Assembly (NCBI GenBank): GCA_963770545.1
Contig: CAVYQF010000006.1
Location: 242,987 to 306,986, forward strand
Reading direction: 5' to 3'
DNA from: RYN-230 sp963770545
GTDB taxonomy: Bacteria > Actinomycetota > Actinomycetes > Streptosporangiales > Streptosporangiaceae
Length of the DNA stretch: 64,000 nucleotides
Shown: one piece after another, positions 43,275 through 54,020 of the stretch
Layout of the letters: every line of letters begins with the position of its first letter
How positions within the stretch are numbered: position 1 is the stretch's first letter
Program-made: the position numbers and the translations under genes
The notes under the pieces: model-generated
The model's input: only the letters and a program-made list of their open reading frames with translations
Told to the model about the DNA's origin: nothing
The model's database searches: none

Positions 43275-44482
43275 GCACACCGGACTATCAGCAGGCCCTC
43301 GGCCGGAAGATCGCCGGCGAGCGGCGCCGCCGGGGCCTGTCCCAGCCTGAGCTGGCCCGGATGATTGACCGGTCGGTGGCCTGGGTGTCCCAGGTCGAGC
43401 GCGGCGTCCGCAGGGTCGACCGGATGTCGGTGCTGGAAACCCTCGCCGCTGCGCTCGACATCCCGCTCGCGGAACTGGCCGCAGAGGCACCCGTGGTCGC
43501 GGCGGTGACCGAAGAACCCCCGGGCGCGGGCGAACTGCGGCTGGTCCTGTCCGGCGCTCACATGCTCCGCGCCATGCTCGGCGGTGGGCGCGCACCGGCG
43601 GTCAGCACGCTTCGCGGCAAGGCAGCCAAGGCGTGGGACCTGACGCACGCCGGGCGCTACACGGAGCTGACCGATCTGCTGCATGGCCTGGTTCCTGACC
43701 TGGAGATCGCTGCCCGGACGGCACCCGAGAAGCAGCGGGCGGAAGCGTTCGGGCTGCTGGCCACGACGTACCAGGCTTGCTCGGCGGCCCTGGCCAAGCT
43801 TGGTGAACCTGACGTGGCCTGGATCGCCGCTGACCGGGCCATGGCGGCCGCCGAACGGGCGGGTGACCCGCTGCTGGTGGCGGCCGGGGCGTACCGGCTG
43901 GTGTTCGTGTTCATCGCCGCCCACCGCTACGGCCAGGCCGGGGAAACCGCCCGCACCGCCGCCGACGCCCTCTCACCCATGGCGGACGGAGGCAACGAGC
44001 AGGCCATGTCGTTGCAGGGTGGCCTGACCTTGCAGCGCGCCGTCATCGCCGCCCGGACCAACGATGCCGGCACCGCTTATGGCCAGCTTGAGCGGGCCAG
44101 CCAGATCGCCGAGGAGTTGGGCGAGGGCCGCAACGACTACAACACCGAGTTCGGCCCGGCCAACGTCGGCTTGTATGAGATCGCGGTCGCCGTCGAACTC
44201 GGCGACGCGGGCCGGGCTCTGCGGGTCGCTGCCACGGTGGACACGGCCGGACTGTCCGCCGAACGGCGCGCCCGGATGCTCATCGACGTGGCCCGCGCCC
44301 ACGCCCAGCGCCGCCAGGTCACCGACGCGGTCGCCGCGCTGCGTGAGGCCGAGGAGATCACCCCGGAACAAGTCCGTAGTCATGAGCTAGTCCGGCTGCT
44401 CGCCTCTGACCTGCTCACGATGCAAGACCCACCCGCTAGCGACCTGCGCGATCTCGCGGGACGGCTGACCGCAAGAAACTGA
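43271..44482 (+). CDS. HTH-TPR regulator (XRE N-terminus, TPR-like C-terminus)
   Basis: 403 residues. HTH: RRRRGLSQPELARMIDRSVAWVSQVERGVRRVDRMSVLETLAAAL. The rest is a series of helical hairpins (DLTHAGRYTELTDLLHGL, AFGLLATTYQACSAALAKLGEPDVAWIAADRAMAAAERAGD, and others) resembling peptide-sensing TPR regulators such as the Rap/Rgg-like and actinomycete Scr1-like types. Start TTG overlapping the ABM stop. Flanked by the three CGTAC-N5-GTACG sites, which suggests that it represses itself and the rep gene. Confidence 0.85.
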   Translation: MSTPDYQQALGRKIAGERRRRGLSQPELARMIDRSVAWVSQVERGVRRVDRMSVLETLAAALDIPLAELAAEAPVVAAVTEEPPGAGELRLVLSGAHMLRAMLGGGRAPAVSTLRGKAAKAWDLTHAGRYTELTDLLHGLVPDLEIAARTAPEKQRAEAFGLLATTYQACSAALAKLGEPDVAWIAADRAMAAAERAGDPLLVAAGAYRLVFVFIAAHRYGQAGETARTAADALSPMADGGNEQAMSLQGGLTLQRAVIAARTNDAGTAYGQLERASQIAEELGEGRNDYNTEFGPANVGLYEIAVAVELGDAGRALRVAATVDTAGLSAERRARMLIDVARAHAQRRQVTDAVAALREAEEITPEQVRSHELVRLLASDLLTMQDPPASDLRDLAGRLTARN

Positions 44483-44505
44483 GCTGATATCGAGTGTATT
44501 GGGCA

Positions 44506-44520
44506 CGTACTTTGGGTACG
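44506..44520. promoter_or_regulatory. Third 15-bp palindromic operator, upstream of rep
   Basis: CGTACTTTGGGTACG, the best match to the CGTAC-N5-GTACG consensus, 24 bp after the HTH-TPR stop and before the rep gene. Confidence 0.6.
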
Positions 44521-44774
44521 TGTTACGTCGAGGACCGTTGAGCCCTCCCCTCATCGAGGGATGGCCGTGGAAACGCCGGGCCGGTGAATCACCGGATGCC
44601 CGGTCACGGTGCCACCAGCCCCACATGACAGCGCCTGAGCGGCAGCAACCCTGGCCAGGCCCCATGCGGCAGAGCACCGCTGATCCCTGCACCCGATTAC
44701 CCCCAACGCCTGGCTGCGGTTCGCCTCCGCTCGTCCACCCCCGCCCGCAAGGGCAGACGAGAGGAGCACCACCT

Positions 44775-46048
<1,274 letters not shown>

Positions 46049-46067
<19 letters not shown>

Positions 46068-46234
46068 CCGTCCCCGAAGCCGCCGAGGCCCTGGCCATCT
46101 CCCGCAGCAAGCTCTACGAGCTGCTGGCCAGCGGCGCTATCGCCTCGATCCGCATCGACGGGTCACGACGCATCCCCCTCACCGCCCTGGAGGCGTACGT
46201 CTCCAGGCTGCTCAACGAAGGGACAGCCGCGTAA
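46049..46234 (+). CDS. xis: Excisionase-like MerR-type HTH protein
   Basis: 61 residues. LLLTVPEAAEALAISRSKLYELLASGAIASIRIDGSRRIP is the excisionase/BldC-like winged HTH that guides integrase to excision. GGGAGG precedes the ATG. Its TAA shares one base with the ATG of int. Confidence 0.92.
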
Positions 46235-47434
46235 TGCCCCGAAAGAACACCCCCAAGCTCCGCGATGGCGTCATGAAGCGCGGAGCCACCTGGTCGTACG
46301 TGATCCGGGTCAAGGACACCGAGACCGGCATCAGCAAGCCCCGGTGGGTCGGCGGCTACGCCACCGAACAGGAAGCCAAGGCCGCACGCGACGAGGCCCG
46401 GGTCAAGGCGCGCCGGGGCGAGTACATCGACCGCAACCGGATCACCGTGACCGCCTACCTCGATGACTGGATCGACAGCCATGCCATGGAGATCAAGCCG
46501 CGCACCCTGCACGACTACCGCTCCTGCATCCGGCTCTACGTCACACCGCGCATCGGCCACCTGCCCATCCAGGCCGTGCGGCCGTCCACCATCACCAAGC
46601 TATACCGGGAGCTGCTCACCAGCGGAGGCCGGGACGGCAAGCCGCTGGCCGTCGCCACCCTCACCCACCTGCACGCCGTGCTGCGGAAGGCGTTCCGTGA
46701 CGCTTTGATCGTGGACAAGCTGATCGCCACCAACCCGGTGGAGCGGGCTAAGCGCCCGCAGGCGCACACCCAGGAACCCGGCACCGTCTGGGCCGTGGCC
46801 CAGCTCCGGGCGTTCCTCGACACCGCGGCACGCCACCGCCTGGGAGCCTTCTTCCACGTCGCCGCCTACACCGGAGCCCGGCGCGGCGAGCTGCTGAACC
46901 TCCGCTGGCCAGATGTTGACTTGGAGACAAAGAGACTCACCATCACCGGATCGACCGCCGTGATCGCGGGCGAGCGCATCGACGGCACGACCAAGAGCGG
47001 CCGGATCCCGCGTCGTGTCCATCGATGACGGCACCGTGGCCGTACTGCGCCAGCACAAGTCCGACCAGGCCGCCGATCAGCTCAAGGCGGGCGACTCCTG
47101 GCGCGGTGTCAAGGACGGCTACGTGTTCACCACCGGCTGGGGCGAGCCGATCTACCCGGACACCGTTACCTCGCTGATGACCAAGCTCGTTCGCACCCAC
47201 AACCAGCCGGACCAAGGACCCCCGCCCAAGAACCAGCTCCCGCACGCCCGGCTGCACGACCTGCGGCACATTCACGCCACAACCCTGCTGCTATCCGGCG
47301 TCCCAGTCCACGTCGTCGCCGCCCGCCTGGGCCACGCTGACCCGGCCATCACGCTCCGCGTCTACGCCCACGTCATCCGCACCGCCGAAGCCGCCGCCGC
47401 GGACATCTTCGCCAAGGCCGTCAAGGCCGCATAA
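46234..47434 (+). pseudogene. int: Tyrosine-recombinase integrase with one frameshift
   Basis: About 400 residues when repaired. An N-terminal arm-binding-like domain (RGATWSYVIRVKDTETG, GYATEQEAKAARDEA), a core-binding domain (VTAYLDDWIDSHAMEIKPRTLHDYRS), then catalytic residues: Arg in YTGARRGELLNLRW, the HDLRHIHATTLLLSG box, and Tyr in LRVYAHVIR. Near 47012 one extra base shifts TKSGR away from RVVSIDDGTVAVL, separating the first catalytic Arg from the rest. If real, the element cannot excise by itself. A sequence error must be ruled out. Confidence 0.9.
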
Positions 47435-47469
47435 GCGGCACCGACAGAGGCACCGACAGCGCATCTGCT

Positions 47470-47488
47470 GTTAGCAAGCCTGTTAGCA
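47470..47488. promoter_or_regulatory. GTTAGCA pair inside the tRNA-proximal element end
   Basis: GTTAGCA at 47470-47476 and 47482-47488, 12 bp period, about 40 bp inside the attachment core and about 35 bp after the int stop. Same arrangement as the distal end. Confidence 0.55.
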
Positions 47489-47491
47489 AGA

Positions 47492-47519
47492 AGGCCTCTT
47501 CCATGATCGGAAGGGGCCT
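47492..47519 (+). terminator. Hairpin after int
   Basis: AGGCCTCTTCC (47492-47502) pairs with GGAAGGGGCCT (47509-47519) with one G-T pair and a 6-nt loop, 57 bp after the int stop. Confidence 0.6.
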
Positions 47520-47529
47520 CTGACGTGGG

Positions 47530-47603
47530 AGCCGCCTATCGGAATCGAACCGATGACCTACGCATTACGAGTGCGTCGCTCTAACCGACTGAGCTAAGGC
47601 GGC
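47530..47603 (-). tRNA. tRNA-Thr (anticodon CGT)
   Basis: 74 nt on the minus strand. Acceptor GCCGCCT pairs with AGGCGGC, D-arm AGCTCAGTCGG, anticodon loop CTCGTAA (CGT, reads ACG), T-loop GGTTCGATTCC. Intact on both arms despite use as an integration site, because the element restores the 3' half (43-bp repeat). Confidence 0.96.
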
Positions 47604-47636
47604 CTGCCGCGACTGGCGGCCCACCGAGTCTACCGG

Positions 47637-49238
47637 TCAGGGACAGACGGTGCCGCTGCGCGGGACAGCCAGGTCCACCAGGTACCGGTCCACCAACCCG
47701 TCCACGCACAAGCTGCCCATCATGTACGCGGTATGCCCGTTGCCATCCCACCCCATCAGCACCCCGGACTTCAGGTCCCCGGCCAGGGCCTGGGCCCAGC
47801 GGTACGGCGTGGCCGGGTCCCGCTGGTTGCCGATCACCAGGATCGGCGGCGCGCCCGCGGCCCGGATCGACGGCAGCGGGGACGAGCGGACGGGCCAGTA
47901 GGCGCACGGCAGGCTGCCCCACATGATCGGCGGCCCGAAGGCCGGCGCGGCCTGGGCGGCGGCCGCGGCCGCCGCGCGCCAGCGGGCCAGGGCCGACGGC
48001 CCCTTCCCAGAAGGCCAGGGCCGGTCCAGGCACTCGACCGCCATGTTCGCGTCGGCCAGGTTCGTGTACTGGCCGCTGGTGTTCCGCTCCCAGAGCGCGT
48101 TGGCCAGTTCGACCAGCACGGTCGCGTCACCGCCGAACGCGGAGGTCAGCCCCTCGCGCAGCGTCGGCCAGTACGCCTGGCTGTACAGCGCGGTCGCGAT
48201 GCCGTTCAGCACCAGGGCCCCGTCCGCGCGCTGGTTACTCAGGTTGTTGTTCAGCGGATGCGCCGTGGCCCGGCTGACCAGGGCCTGGATCCGGGCCACC
48301 CCCGCCGCCACGGAGCCGCGCCCCACGGGGCAGCCGGCCCGCGCGACGCAGTCCGCCACGAACGCGCGCAGCGCGACCTCGAAGCCCTGCCCCTGCACGA
48401 TATTCATCCGCAACGAGGAGCTCCCGGGGTCGATCGCCCCGTCCAGAACCAGCGCCCGGACATGGGAGGGGAAGAGCTGCGCGTACCAGGTACCCAGGTA
48501 GGTGCCGTAGGACTTGCCGAGATAGGTCAACTTCGCGTCGCCGAGGGCGGCGCGCAGGACGTCCATGTCCCGGGCTGCGTTGGGCGTGCCCACCCACGGC
48601 AGCAGGGCTCCGGACTCGCGCTCGCAGCCCCGGGCGAATTGCTTCGCCTCGGTGACGACCGGGGCGAGGTGGCCGGCCCCGGTCAGGTTTTCGTTAGTGG
48701 AAAAGTAAGTGTCGAGCTGCGGGCCGGTCAGGCAGTGGATGGCGGGCTCGCTCGCGCCCACGCCGCGCGGGTCGAAGCCGACGATGTCGAACCGGGCCCG
48801 GACCGGGGCGGCGATCTCGCTGCGCGCCTGCAGCGCGTAGCTGATCCCGGACCCGCCGGGGCCGCCCGGGTTGACGACGAGGGAGCCGATCCGCCGGGCC
48901 GGGTCGGTGGCGGCCAGCCGGATCACCGGCAGCGAGAACCGCCGCCAGGCGGGCCGGCGGTAGTTGAACGGGACGAGCAGCCGCGCGCACTGGAACCCCT
49001 GGTGGCAGGCCTGCCAGTGCAGCTTCTGGGCGTAGTAGCCGGCCAGCGTGGCCGGCGGCGGGCCGGGCGGCCCGGCGATCGGCACACTGGCCCGCGGGCT
49101 GGGCGCCACGCTGGATCCGCGGGCGGGAGCAGCCGGGTGCGGGGCCGCGCTGGTGCTGCACGCCGCCAGGACGACGGCGCACGCAGCGCCGGTCAGCGCC
49201 AGCGCCCACCGGCGCCTCCGCCGGAACGGGAAACCCAC
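47637..49238 (-). CDS. Secreted alpha/beta-hydrolase, tripeptidyl aminopeptidase type, lipoprotein
   Basis: 533 residues. N-terminus RRRRRWALALTGAACAVVLAAC is a lipoprotein signal with lipobox LAAC. Nucleophile elbow in YLGKSYGTYLG (GxSxG), oxyanion strand SLVVNPGGPGGSG, acid near VIGNQRDPATPY and His in WDGNGHTAYM. Matches the SlpD/Tap family of actinomycetes, which removes N-terminal tripeptides from extracellular substrates. 10 bp downstream of the PSP1 gene, same strand. Confidence 0.92.
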   Translation of the reverse strand: MGFPFRRRRRWALALTGAACAVVLAACSTSAAPHPAAPARGSSVAPSPRASVPIAGPPGPPPATLAGYYAQKLHWQACHQGFQCARLLVPFNYRRPAWRRFSLPVIRLAATDPARRIGSLVVNPGGPGGSGISYALQARSEIAAPVRARFDIVGFDPRGVGASEPAIHCLTGPQLDTYFSTNENLTGAGHLAPVVTEAKQFARGCERESGALLPWVGTPNAARDMDVLRAALGDAKLTYLGKSYGTYLGTWYAQLFPSHVRALVLDGAIDPGSSSLRMNIVQGQGFEVALRAFVADCVARAGCPVGRGSVAAGVARIQALVSRATAHPLNNNLSNQRADGALVLNGIATALYSQAYWPTLREGLTSAFGGDATVLVELANALWERNTSGQYTNLADANMAVECLDRPWPSGKGPSALARWRAAAAAAAQAAPAFGPPIMWGSLPCAYWPVRSSPLPSIRAAGAPPILVIGNQRDPATPYRWAQALAGDLKSGVLMGWDGNGHTAYMMGSLCVDGLVDRYLVDLAVPRSGTVCP

Positions 49239-49247
49239 GGGGCGACG

Positions 49248-50096
49248 CTACTCCGCGGGGGCCGCGGTCGCCGGGTCGCCGTACTTGGCCTCGTAGGCCT
49301 GGCGGGACCCGCAGACGCTGGCCTTGGGGCAGGCGCACTTACTGCCGTCGCGGGCCAGTTTCACCACGATCTTGTCGCCCGGCACACTGTGGCCGGTGAC
49401 CACGCCCGGGCCCTCCGGGGTCTCCACTGAGGAGCCGATTCCCGGGGCGTCCTTGCGGAAGTCCTGGTAGAGCGGGTGCTCATACTTCAGGCAGCACATC
49501 AGGCGGCCGCAGGCGCCGGCGATCCGCAGCGGGTTGACCGGCAGTTCCTGGTCCTTGGCCATCCGGACGGACACGGGCTCGAAGTCCTTCAGGAACGTGG
49601 AGCAGCACAGGTCACGGCCGCACGGCCCGATGCCGCCCTGGAGCCGCGCCTCGTCCCGCGGGCCGATCTGGCGCAGTTCCACCCGGCCGCGGAGTTTGGC
49701 GGCCAGGTCGCGGACCAGCGCGCGGAAGTCCACCCGGCTCGGGGCGCTGAAGTAGATCGTGTACACGTTGGGGTCGTCAACGTAGTCCACGCCGATGATC
49801 TTCATGGGCAGGCCGTGCTCGCGGGCCAGCCGACGGGCGGCCACCCGGGCCTCGGCGCGCCGGCTCCGGTTGGCCTCGTCCCGGGACAGGTGGTCGCCGG
49901 TGGCCAGCCCGGCGCACACCGGCAGCCCGTCCACGTCGTCATCCACCCACTGCGGGGCCCAGATGACGTCGGCCACCTCGGGACCGGCGTCGGTGGGCAC
50001 GAGAACCTTGTCCCCGACCCGGGGGGTGAGCGCCCCGGGGTCCAGGTAGTAGAGCCGTCCGTACCGTTCGAAACTGACGGCCATCATCATGCCCAT
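49248..50096 (-). CDS. PSP1-domain protein, RicT/YaaT-like
   Basis: 282 residues. Cys-rich central block GIGPCGRDLCCSTFLKDF and AGACGRLMCCLKYEHPLY, with further Cys in CACPKASVCGS, fits the PSP1 family. RicT in Bacillus is part of an Fe-S complex affecting RNA maturation and development. In many actinobacteria it lies beside holB and tmk; here about 6 kb of other genes intervene. Start chosen as ATG at 50096; ATGs at 50090 and 50087 are alternatives. Confidence 0.88.
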   Translation of the reverse strand: MGMMMAVSFERYGRLYYLDPGALTPRVGDKVLVPTDAGPEVADVIWAPQWVDDDVDGLPVCAGLATGDHLSRDEANRSRRAEARVAARRLAREHGLPMKIIGVDYVDDPNVYTIYFSAPSRVDFRALVRDLAAKLRGRVELRQIGPRDEARLQGGIGPCGRDLCCSTFLKDFEPVSVRMAKDQELPVNPLRIAGACGRLMCCLKYEHPLYQDFRKDAPGIGSSVETPEGPGVVTGHSVPGDKIVVKLARDGSKCACPKASVCGSRQAYEAKYGDPATAAPAE

Positions 50097-50226
50097 CGCC
50101 CCAGGTTACGGGGAGATCACGCGATCCGCTCCACCGGGCGGCCGATTTGCGGGCTTTACGAGGCGGCGGCGCGGGTCGCGGGGTCGGAGCACGAGGGACG
50201 AGGCCGGGCGGATCGGCCGAACCGCC

Positions 50227-50286
50227 GTTAGCCGGAACGGTGTTAGCCGGAACGGTGTTAGCCGGAACGGTGTTAGCCGGAACGGT
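50227..50286. repeat. Four perfect 15-bp tandem repeats
   Basis: GTTAGCCGGAACGGT at 50227-50241, 50242-50256, 50257-50271 and 50272-50286, all identical. Between the MarR stop and the ricT-like start. Outside any convincing gene, so possibly iteron-like binding sites or a recent expansion. Confidence 0.92.
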
Positions 50287-50288
50287 GA

Positions 50289-50774
50289 TCAGGCGGAGAC
50301 GGCGTCGGTGCACTGACACTGGATCAGCGCGGGATGAATAACCCGGGCCAGCACCTCCCGGTGCACGGGGGCGGCCTCCGCATGACGGCGCAGGCCCGCC
50401 TCGGTGAGCAGCACATAGATGCCGCGCCGGTCCTCACCGCACGAGCACCTCTCGACCAGGCCGTTCTTGACCAGCCGGTCGATCAGCCGGGACAGGGCGC
50501 TCTGGCTGAGGTGCACGGCGTCGGCCAGTTCCTGGGCCCGGAACTTATGTTCCCGGCTCTCGGACAGCCGGTCCAGCACCTCGAACTCGCTCACGCCGAG
50601 ACCCAGGTGGGCCAGTTCGCGTTCGAGGGCCACGTTGGCGGCCGCGTGACTGGCGGCGATGGCCCGCCAGGTGCTCACCACGGCCTGATCCGCCGGCGGG
50701 GCGGATGGCCGCGCCGCTGTCCCGGCGGCCGGCTCAGCAACCGCCGGGTCCAGGGCTGACTCGGTCACGCTCAC
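50289..50774 (-). CDS. MarR-family regulator
   Basis: About 161 residues from GTG 50774 (GTG 50768 possible). Winged HTH: LGLGVSEFEVLDRLSESREHKFRAQELADAVHLSQSALSRLIDRLVKNGLVERCSCGEDRRGIYVLLTEAG, standard MarR. Note the Cys pair CSCG in the wing and QCQC near the C-terminus, which could allow redox or metal sensing. Divergent from an MFS exporter, which it probably represses. Confidence 0.9.
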   Translation of the reverse strand: MSVTESALDPAVAEPAAGTAARPSAPPADQAVVSTWRAIAASHAAANVALERELAHLGLGVSEFEVLDRLSESREHKFRAQELADAVHLSQSALSRLIDRLVKNGLVERCSCGEDRRGIYVLLTEAGLRRHAEAAPVHREVLARVIHPALIQCQCTDAVSA

Positions 50775-50800
50775 AACCGCAGGATAGCGCGATTCCCGGG

Positions 50801-50833
50801 TAGATGCAACTACATTAATTGCACTTGCATCTA
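50801..50833. promoter_or_regulatory. Inverted repeat between marR and MFS genes
   Basis: TAGATGCAA (50801-50809) and TTGCATCTA (50825-50833), 9-bp perfect arms, with an AT-rich spacer that also holds TGCAC/TTGCA half-sites. Likely MarR operator overlapping the divergent promoters. Confidence 0.65.
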
Positions 50834-50861
50834 GTGCTTGTACATGCATATTGTCTGGGCT

Positions 50862-52688
50862 ATGGAGTCAACCAGCCGCGCCCAGGCGGCATCTCCCTCC
50901 CAGTCCCTTCGTCCCCGGACGGCCCCGGGCTCCGGGGTGTCCGGCCCCGGGGTGTCCGGCCCCGGGGTGTCCGGCCCCGGGGTGTCCGGCCCCCGCGCGT
51001 CCGCCTTCCCGGCGTCCGCCCCCCGGCCGCCCGCGCCACCGGCGCGGGGCGGCACCCAGCAGTGGAGCCCGCGGATGTGGGCCATCCTGATCGTGCTCTG
51101 CGGGGCCCTGTTCCTCGACGCGCTCGACGTGTCGATGGTCGGCGTGGCCCTGCCGGCCATCCGCGCCGACCTCGGGCTGTCCACGTCGTCGCTGCAGTGG
51201 GTGATCAGTGGCTACGTGCTCGGCTACGGTGGCCTGCTGCTCCTCGGCGGCCGCGCCGCCGACCTGCTGGGCCGGCGCCGCGTCTTCCTCGCGGCCCTCG
51301 GCCTGTTCGCCGTCGCGTCGCTGTTCGGCGGCCTGGTCAGCAGCGTCGGCCTGCTGATCGCGGCCCGGTTCATCAAGGGCATCGCGGCGGCCTTCACCGC
51401 CCCGGCCGGGCTGTCCCTGCTCACCACCACGTTCCACGAAGGCCCGATGCGCAACCGGGCCATCAGCGTGTACTCAGCCTTCGGCGCGAGCGGATTCTCG
51501 CTCGGCCTGGTGCTGTCCGGCCTGCTCACCGAGGTGAGCTGGCGGCTGACGCTGCTCGTACCAGCGCCGGTGGCCCTGATCACGCTGATCGCCGCGATCC
51601 GGTTCATCCCGCGCGCCCCCGCCTCGCGGGAGCCCCGCGGCAGCCGCCGGTTCGACATTCCCGGGGCGGCCACGGTGACCGCCGCGATGCTGCTGCTGGT
51701 CTACACCGTCGTCTCGGCCCAGCAGGCAGGCTGGGGGTCGGCCCGGACCGTGGGCTCGTTCGGGATCGTCGCCGTTCTCCTCATCACCTTCGTGGTGATC
51801 GAGCGCCGCAGCGTGGACCCGCTGGTGCCGCTGGGCATCTTCCGCTCCGGGCCGCTGACCCGGGCGAACATCGGCGCGCTGACGCTGTTCGGGTCGTACG
51901 TCTCGTTCCAGTTCCTCGTCACCCAGTACCTGCAGACCCTGGCGTCCTGGTCCGCGATCGCCACGGCGCTCGCGTTCCTGCCGGCTGGCGTGATGGTGGC
52001 CGTGCTGTCCACCCGGATGAGCTCGATCATCGGGCGGTTCGGGACCGCCCGGGTCTCAGTGGTCGCGTTCGCCAGCCTGGTGGCGGGCTACGCCGTGTTC
52101 CTGCGGGTCGGCGTCCAGCCCGACTATCCCTCGGTGATCCTGCCGGCGGTGATCCTGATCGGCGTCGCGTTCGGCCTGGGCTTCGCCTCGCTCAGTCTGG
52201 CCGCGACCGACGGTGTCGCCGACGCGGAGCAGGGCCTCGCGGCCAGCCTGTTCCAGACCTCGTTCCAGGTCGGCGGCGCCATCGTGCTCGCCGTCGTGAC
52301 GGCGGTGGTGGACGCCGGGGGCGCCAGCCGGATCACCTCGGCCCAGGCCACGCTCAGCGCCTACCGGCCCGCCCTGGCCGTGATCACCCTGGTCTCGGCG
52401 CTGGGGGCGGTGGCCGCGCTCAGCGGGCTGCGCTCCGCCCGCCGCCGGGCCCAGCCGGCTCCGGTGGCGGTCCCGGCACGTGTCCCGGCCGCCGAGGCAG
52501 CCCTGGAGCTGGAGCCGGCCCTGGACCTGGAGCCGGCCCTGGACCTGGAGCCGGCGTTGGACCCGGAGCCGGCGCGGCACATGGAGCCAGCGCGGCACAT
52601 GGAGCCAGCGCCGTACCTGGAGGCCGACCTCATCACCGGCACCGCCCGCGAGGTGGAAGAGGACTGCGCCACCCCCCTCTGCCTCTGA
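50862..52688 (+). CDS. MFS exporter, DHA2 type, with repetitive termini
   Basis: 608 residues from ATG 50862. LFLDALDVSMVGVALPAIRADLGLS (helix 1), LLLGGRAADLLGRRRVFL (motif A) and 14 hydrophobic segments by eye make it a multidrug-type proton antiporter. The N-terminus has four GVSGP repeats (50934-50993) and the cytosolic C-terminus about seven LEPA-type 6-residue repeats (about 52505-52620), both absent from usual family members. Followed by a strong terminator. Confidence 0.88.
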   Translation: MESTSRAQAASPSQSLRPRTAPGSGVSGPGVSGPGVSGPGVSGPRASAFPASAPRPPAPPARGGTQQWSPRMWAILIVLCGALFLDALDVSMVGVALPAIRADLGLSTSSLQWVISGYVLGYGGLLLLGGRAADLLGRRRVFLAALGLFAVASLFGGLVSSVGLLIAARFIKGIAAAFTAPAGLSLLTTTFHEGPMRNRAISVYSAFGASGFSLGLVLSGLLTEVSWRLTLLVPAPVALITLIAAIRFIPRAPASREPRGSRRFDIPGAATVTAAMLLLVYTVVSAQQAGWGSARTVGSFGIVAVLLITFVVIERRSVDPLVPLGIFRSGPLTRANIGALTLFGSYVSFQFLVTQYLQTLASWSAIATALAFLPAGVMVAVLSTRMSSIIGRFGTARVSVVAFASLVAGYAVFLRVGVQPDYPSVILPAVILIGVAFGLGFASLSLAATDGVADAEQGLAASLFQTSFQVGGAIVLAVVTAVVDAGGASRITSAQATLSAYRPALAVITLVSALGAVAALSGLRSARRRAQPAPVAVPARVPAAEAALELEPALDLEPALDLEPALDPEPARHMEPARHMEPAPYLEADLITGTAREVEEDCATPLCL

Positions 52689-52705
52689 CCTTTGCACTCA
52701 GAAGT

Positions 52706-52743
52706 GCGCTGCCCAGCCCGGACTGGTCCGGGCTGGGCAGCGC
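52706..52743 (+). terminator. 17-bp perfect hairpin after the MFS gene
   Basis: Arms 52706-52722 and 52727-52743 with a 4-nt loop, 18 bp after the MFS stop. It also ends just before the convergent beta-propeller gene and may terminate both. Confidence 0.85.
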
Positions 52744-52745
52744 GC

Positions 52746-54020
52746 TCACCAGGCCTCGTCGGCCTCCCGGCCGCTGACAGGTGGCCAGCGGCACCAGCAC
52801 CCCGTCACGCAGCCAGCCGTTGAAGGCTCCCTTACAGTGCAGGCTGCCGCAGAGACCGCCACTGAGCATCCAGTGCTGGCCCGCGCTGTCCTGGCTGAGC
52901 TGCAGGAACGTCGGGGCCGGTGTTCATCCTGGTGATCCGGCCCAGGTACCGCTGGTAGAGCACCCGTAGTGGTTGCCCGGAGGTTCTTGATACCTGGATC
53001 ACGGACAGGTTGGGAGGCAGCAGGTCGCTGAGGCCATGCGACGTGGTCTTCCTGCCGGTCAGTACCACTGCGGTGATCGTCGCGCCATCCGGGCTGATCT
53101 GGGCCTGGACGATGTACGGGAAGCCTCGCGGACTGATTGAGCAGGACTGGGCCGCTGTCCAGCCGGCCGCCCCGGATGGCCGGATCGAGTGCGCGGACCT
53201 GTGCGGTGCGGACGCCCGCCGCGCATACCTCGCTGTTCGGCTGGAAGTGTGCGCACGACTGCCCGAGGTAGACCAACTGGCGGTCGTGCGCCGTCCACGA
53301 CAGGCTGGCCACGGTAAACGCGTTACTGGTCCCGCCCCGCCAGACACCTCGGGTGCCGGTCGCCACGTCGATGATGTCGATGTAACTGGGGCGCGTGCTG
53401 AAGTGAGGACAAGCCGGCACGCCGCGCCCGCTCCCGCACACCGGGCCCGCCCAGGACAAGGCGACGGCGACGCGTGACCCGTCGGGCGAGGCCGCGATGG
53501 CGTCGGCGGTCCAGTTGCGGTTGCCGAGCGAGCCGCCCGGCAGCGCAGCGAAGCTGGTGACCCGGCCCGTGCTGGTCAGCCGGAAACGGTAGAGGCGCTC
53601 TCCCTGGATTCCCGGTGCAGCCGCTGCGACGAAGTACTGTCCACCGCGGGCGCTGGCCACGAGGTCGTCCAACCCGAGGTTGGCCGACCTCGGCACGGGG
53701 ACCCTGCCGGTGACCTTCCCGGTGGCTGTGGCGCGGATCACTGGGCGACCGCCCTGGAGGCCCTCGACCACGTAGTAACGGGGTACCGGGCGCTGACTGC
53801 CGACCGGAGGACCGCTCGGGTGTGACCTGACGAGCAGCATCCCGGCCGCGAACACCAGGCCCACCACCAGCGCGATGGCCAGCGCGGCCGCGGCCGGCGC
53901 GAGCCAGGGGGTCCGGCGTGACCGGGCAGGCGGGGAGGCCAGCGGGCGGAGGGTTCTCTCCGGTACGGCGCGGGCTGCCGCGGCGAGCGCGTCGGCCAGC
54001 CGGTCCTCGGTCCTGCTCAT
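52746..54020 (-). pseudogene. Membrane-anchored beta-propeller (TolB/PD40-like) partner of the sigma factor, two frameshifts
   Basis: RTEDRLADALAAAARAVPE, then one TM helix (APAAAALAIALVVGLVFAAG), then extracellular beta-propeller-like repeats: ADAIAASPDGSRVAVALSW, VASLSWTAHDRQLVYLG. Around 53130 a base change is needed to continue with IVQAQISPDGATITAVVL, and around 52920 another to reach CKGAFNGWLRDGVLVPLA. Each looks like one added base. ATG overlaps the sigma-factor stop (ATGA). Such genes follow SigE-type sigma factors in actinomycetes and may act as their regulators. Confidence 0.75.

Noticed and set aside
46234..47434. Programmed frameshifting in int
   Set aside because: No slippery heptamer or downstream structure is evident at the junction; a plain one-base insertion explains it.
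50227..50286. GTTAGCC repeats as another copy of the GTTAGCA att-arm repeats
   Set aside because: Seventh base, unit length (15 bp) and spacing differ, and no attachment core or integrase is near.
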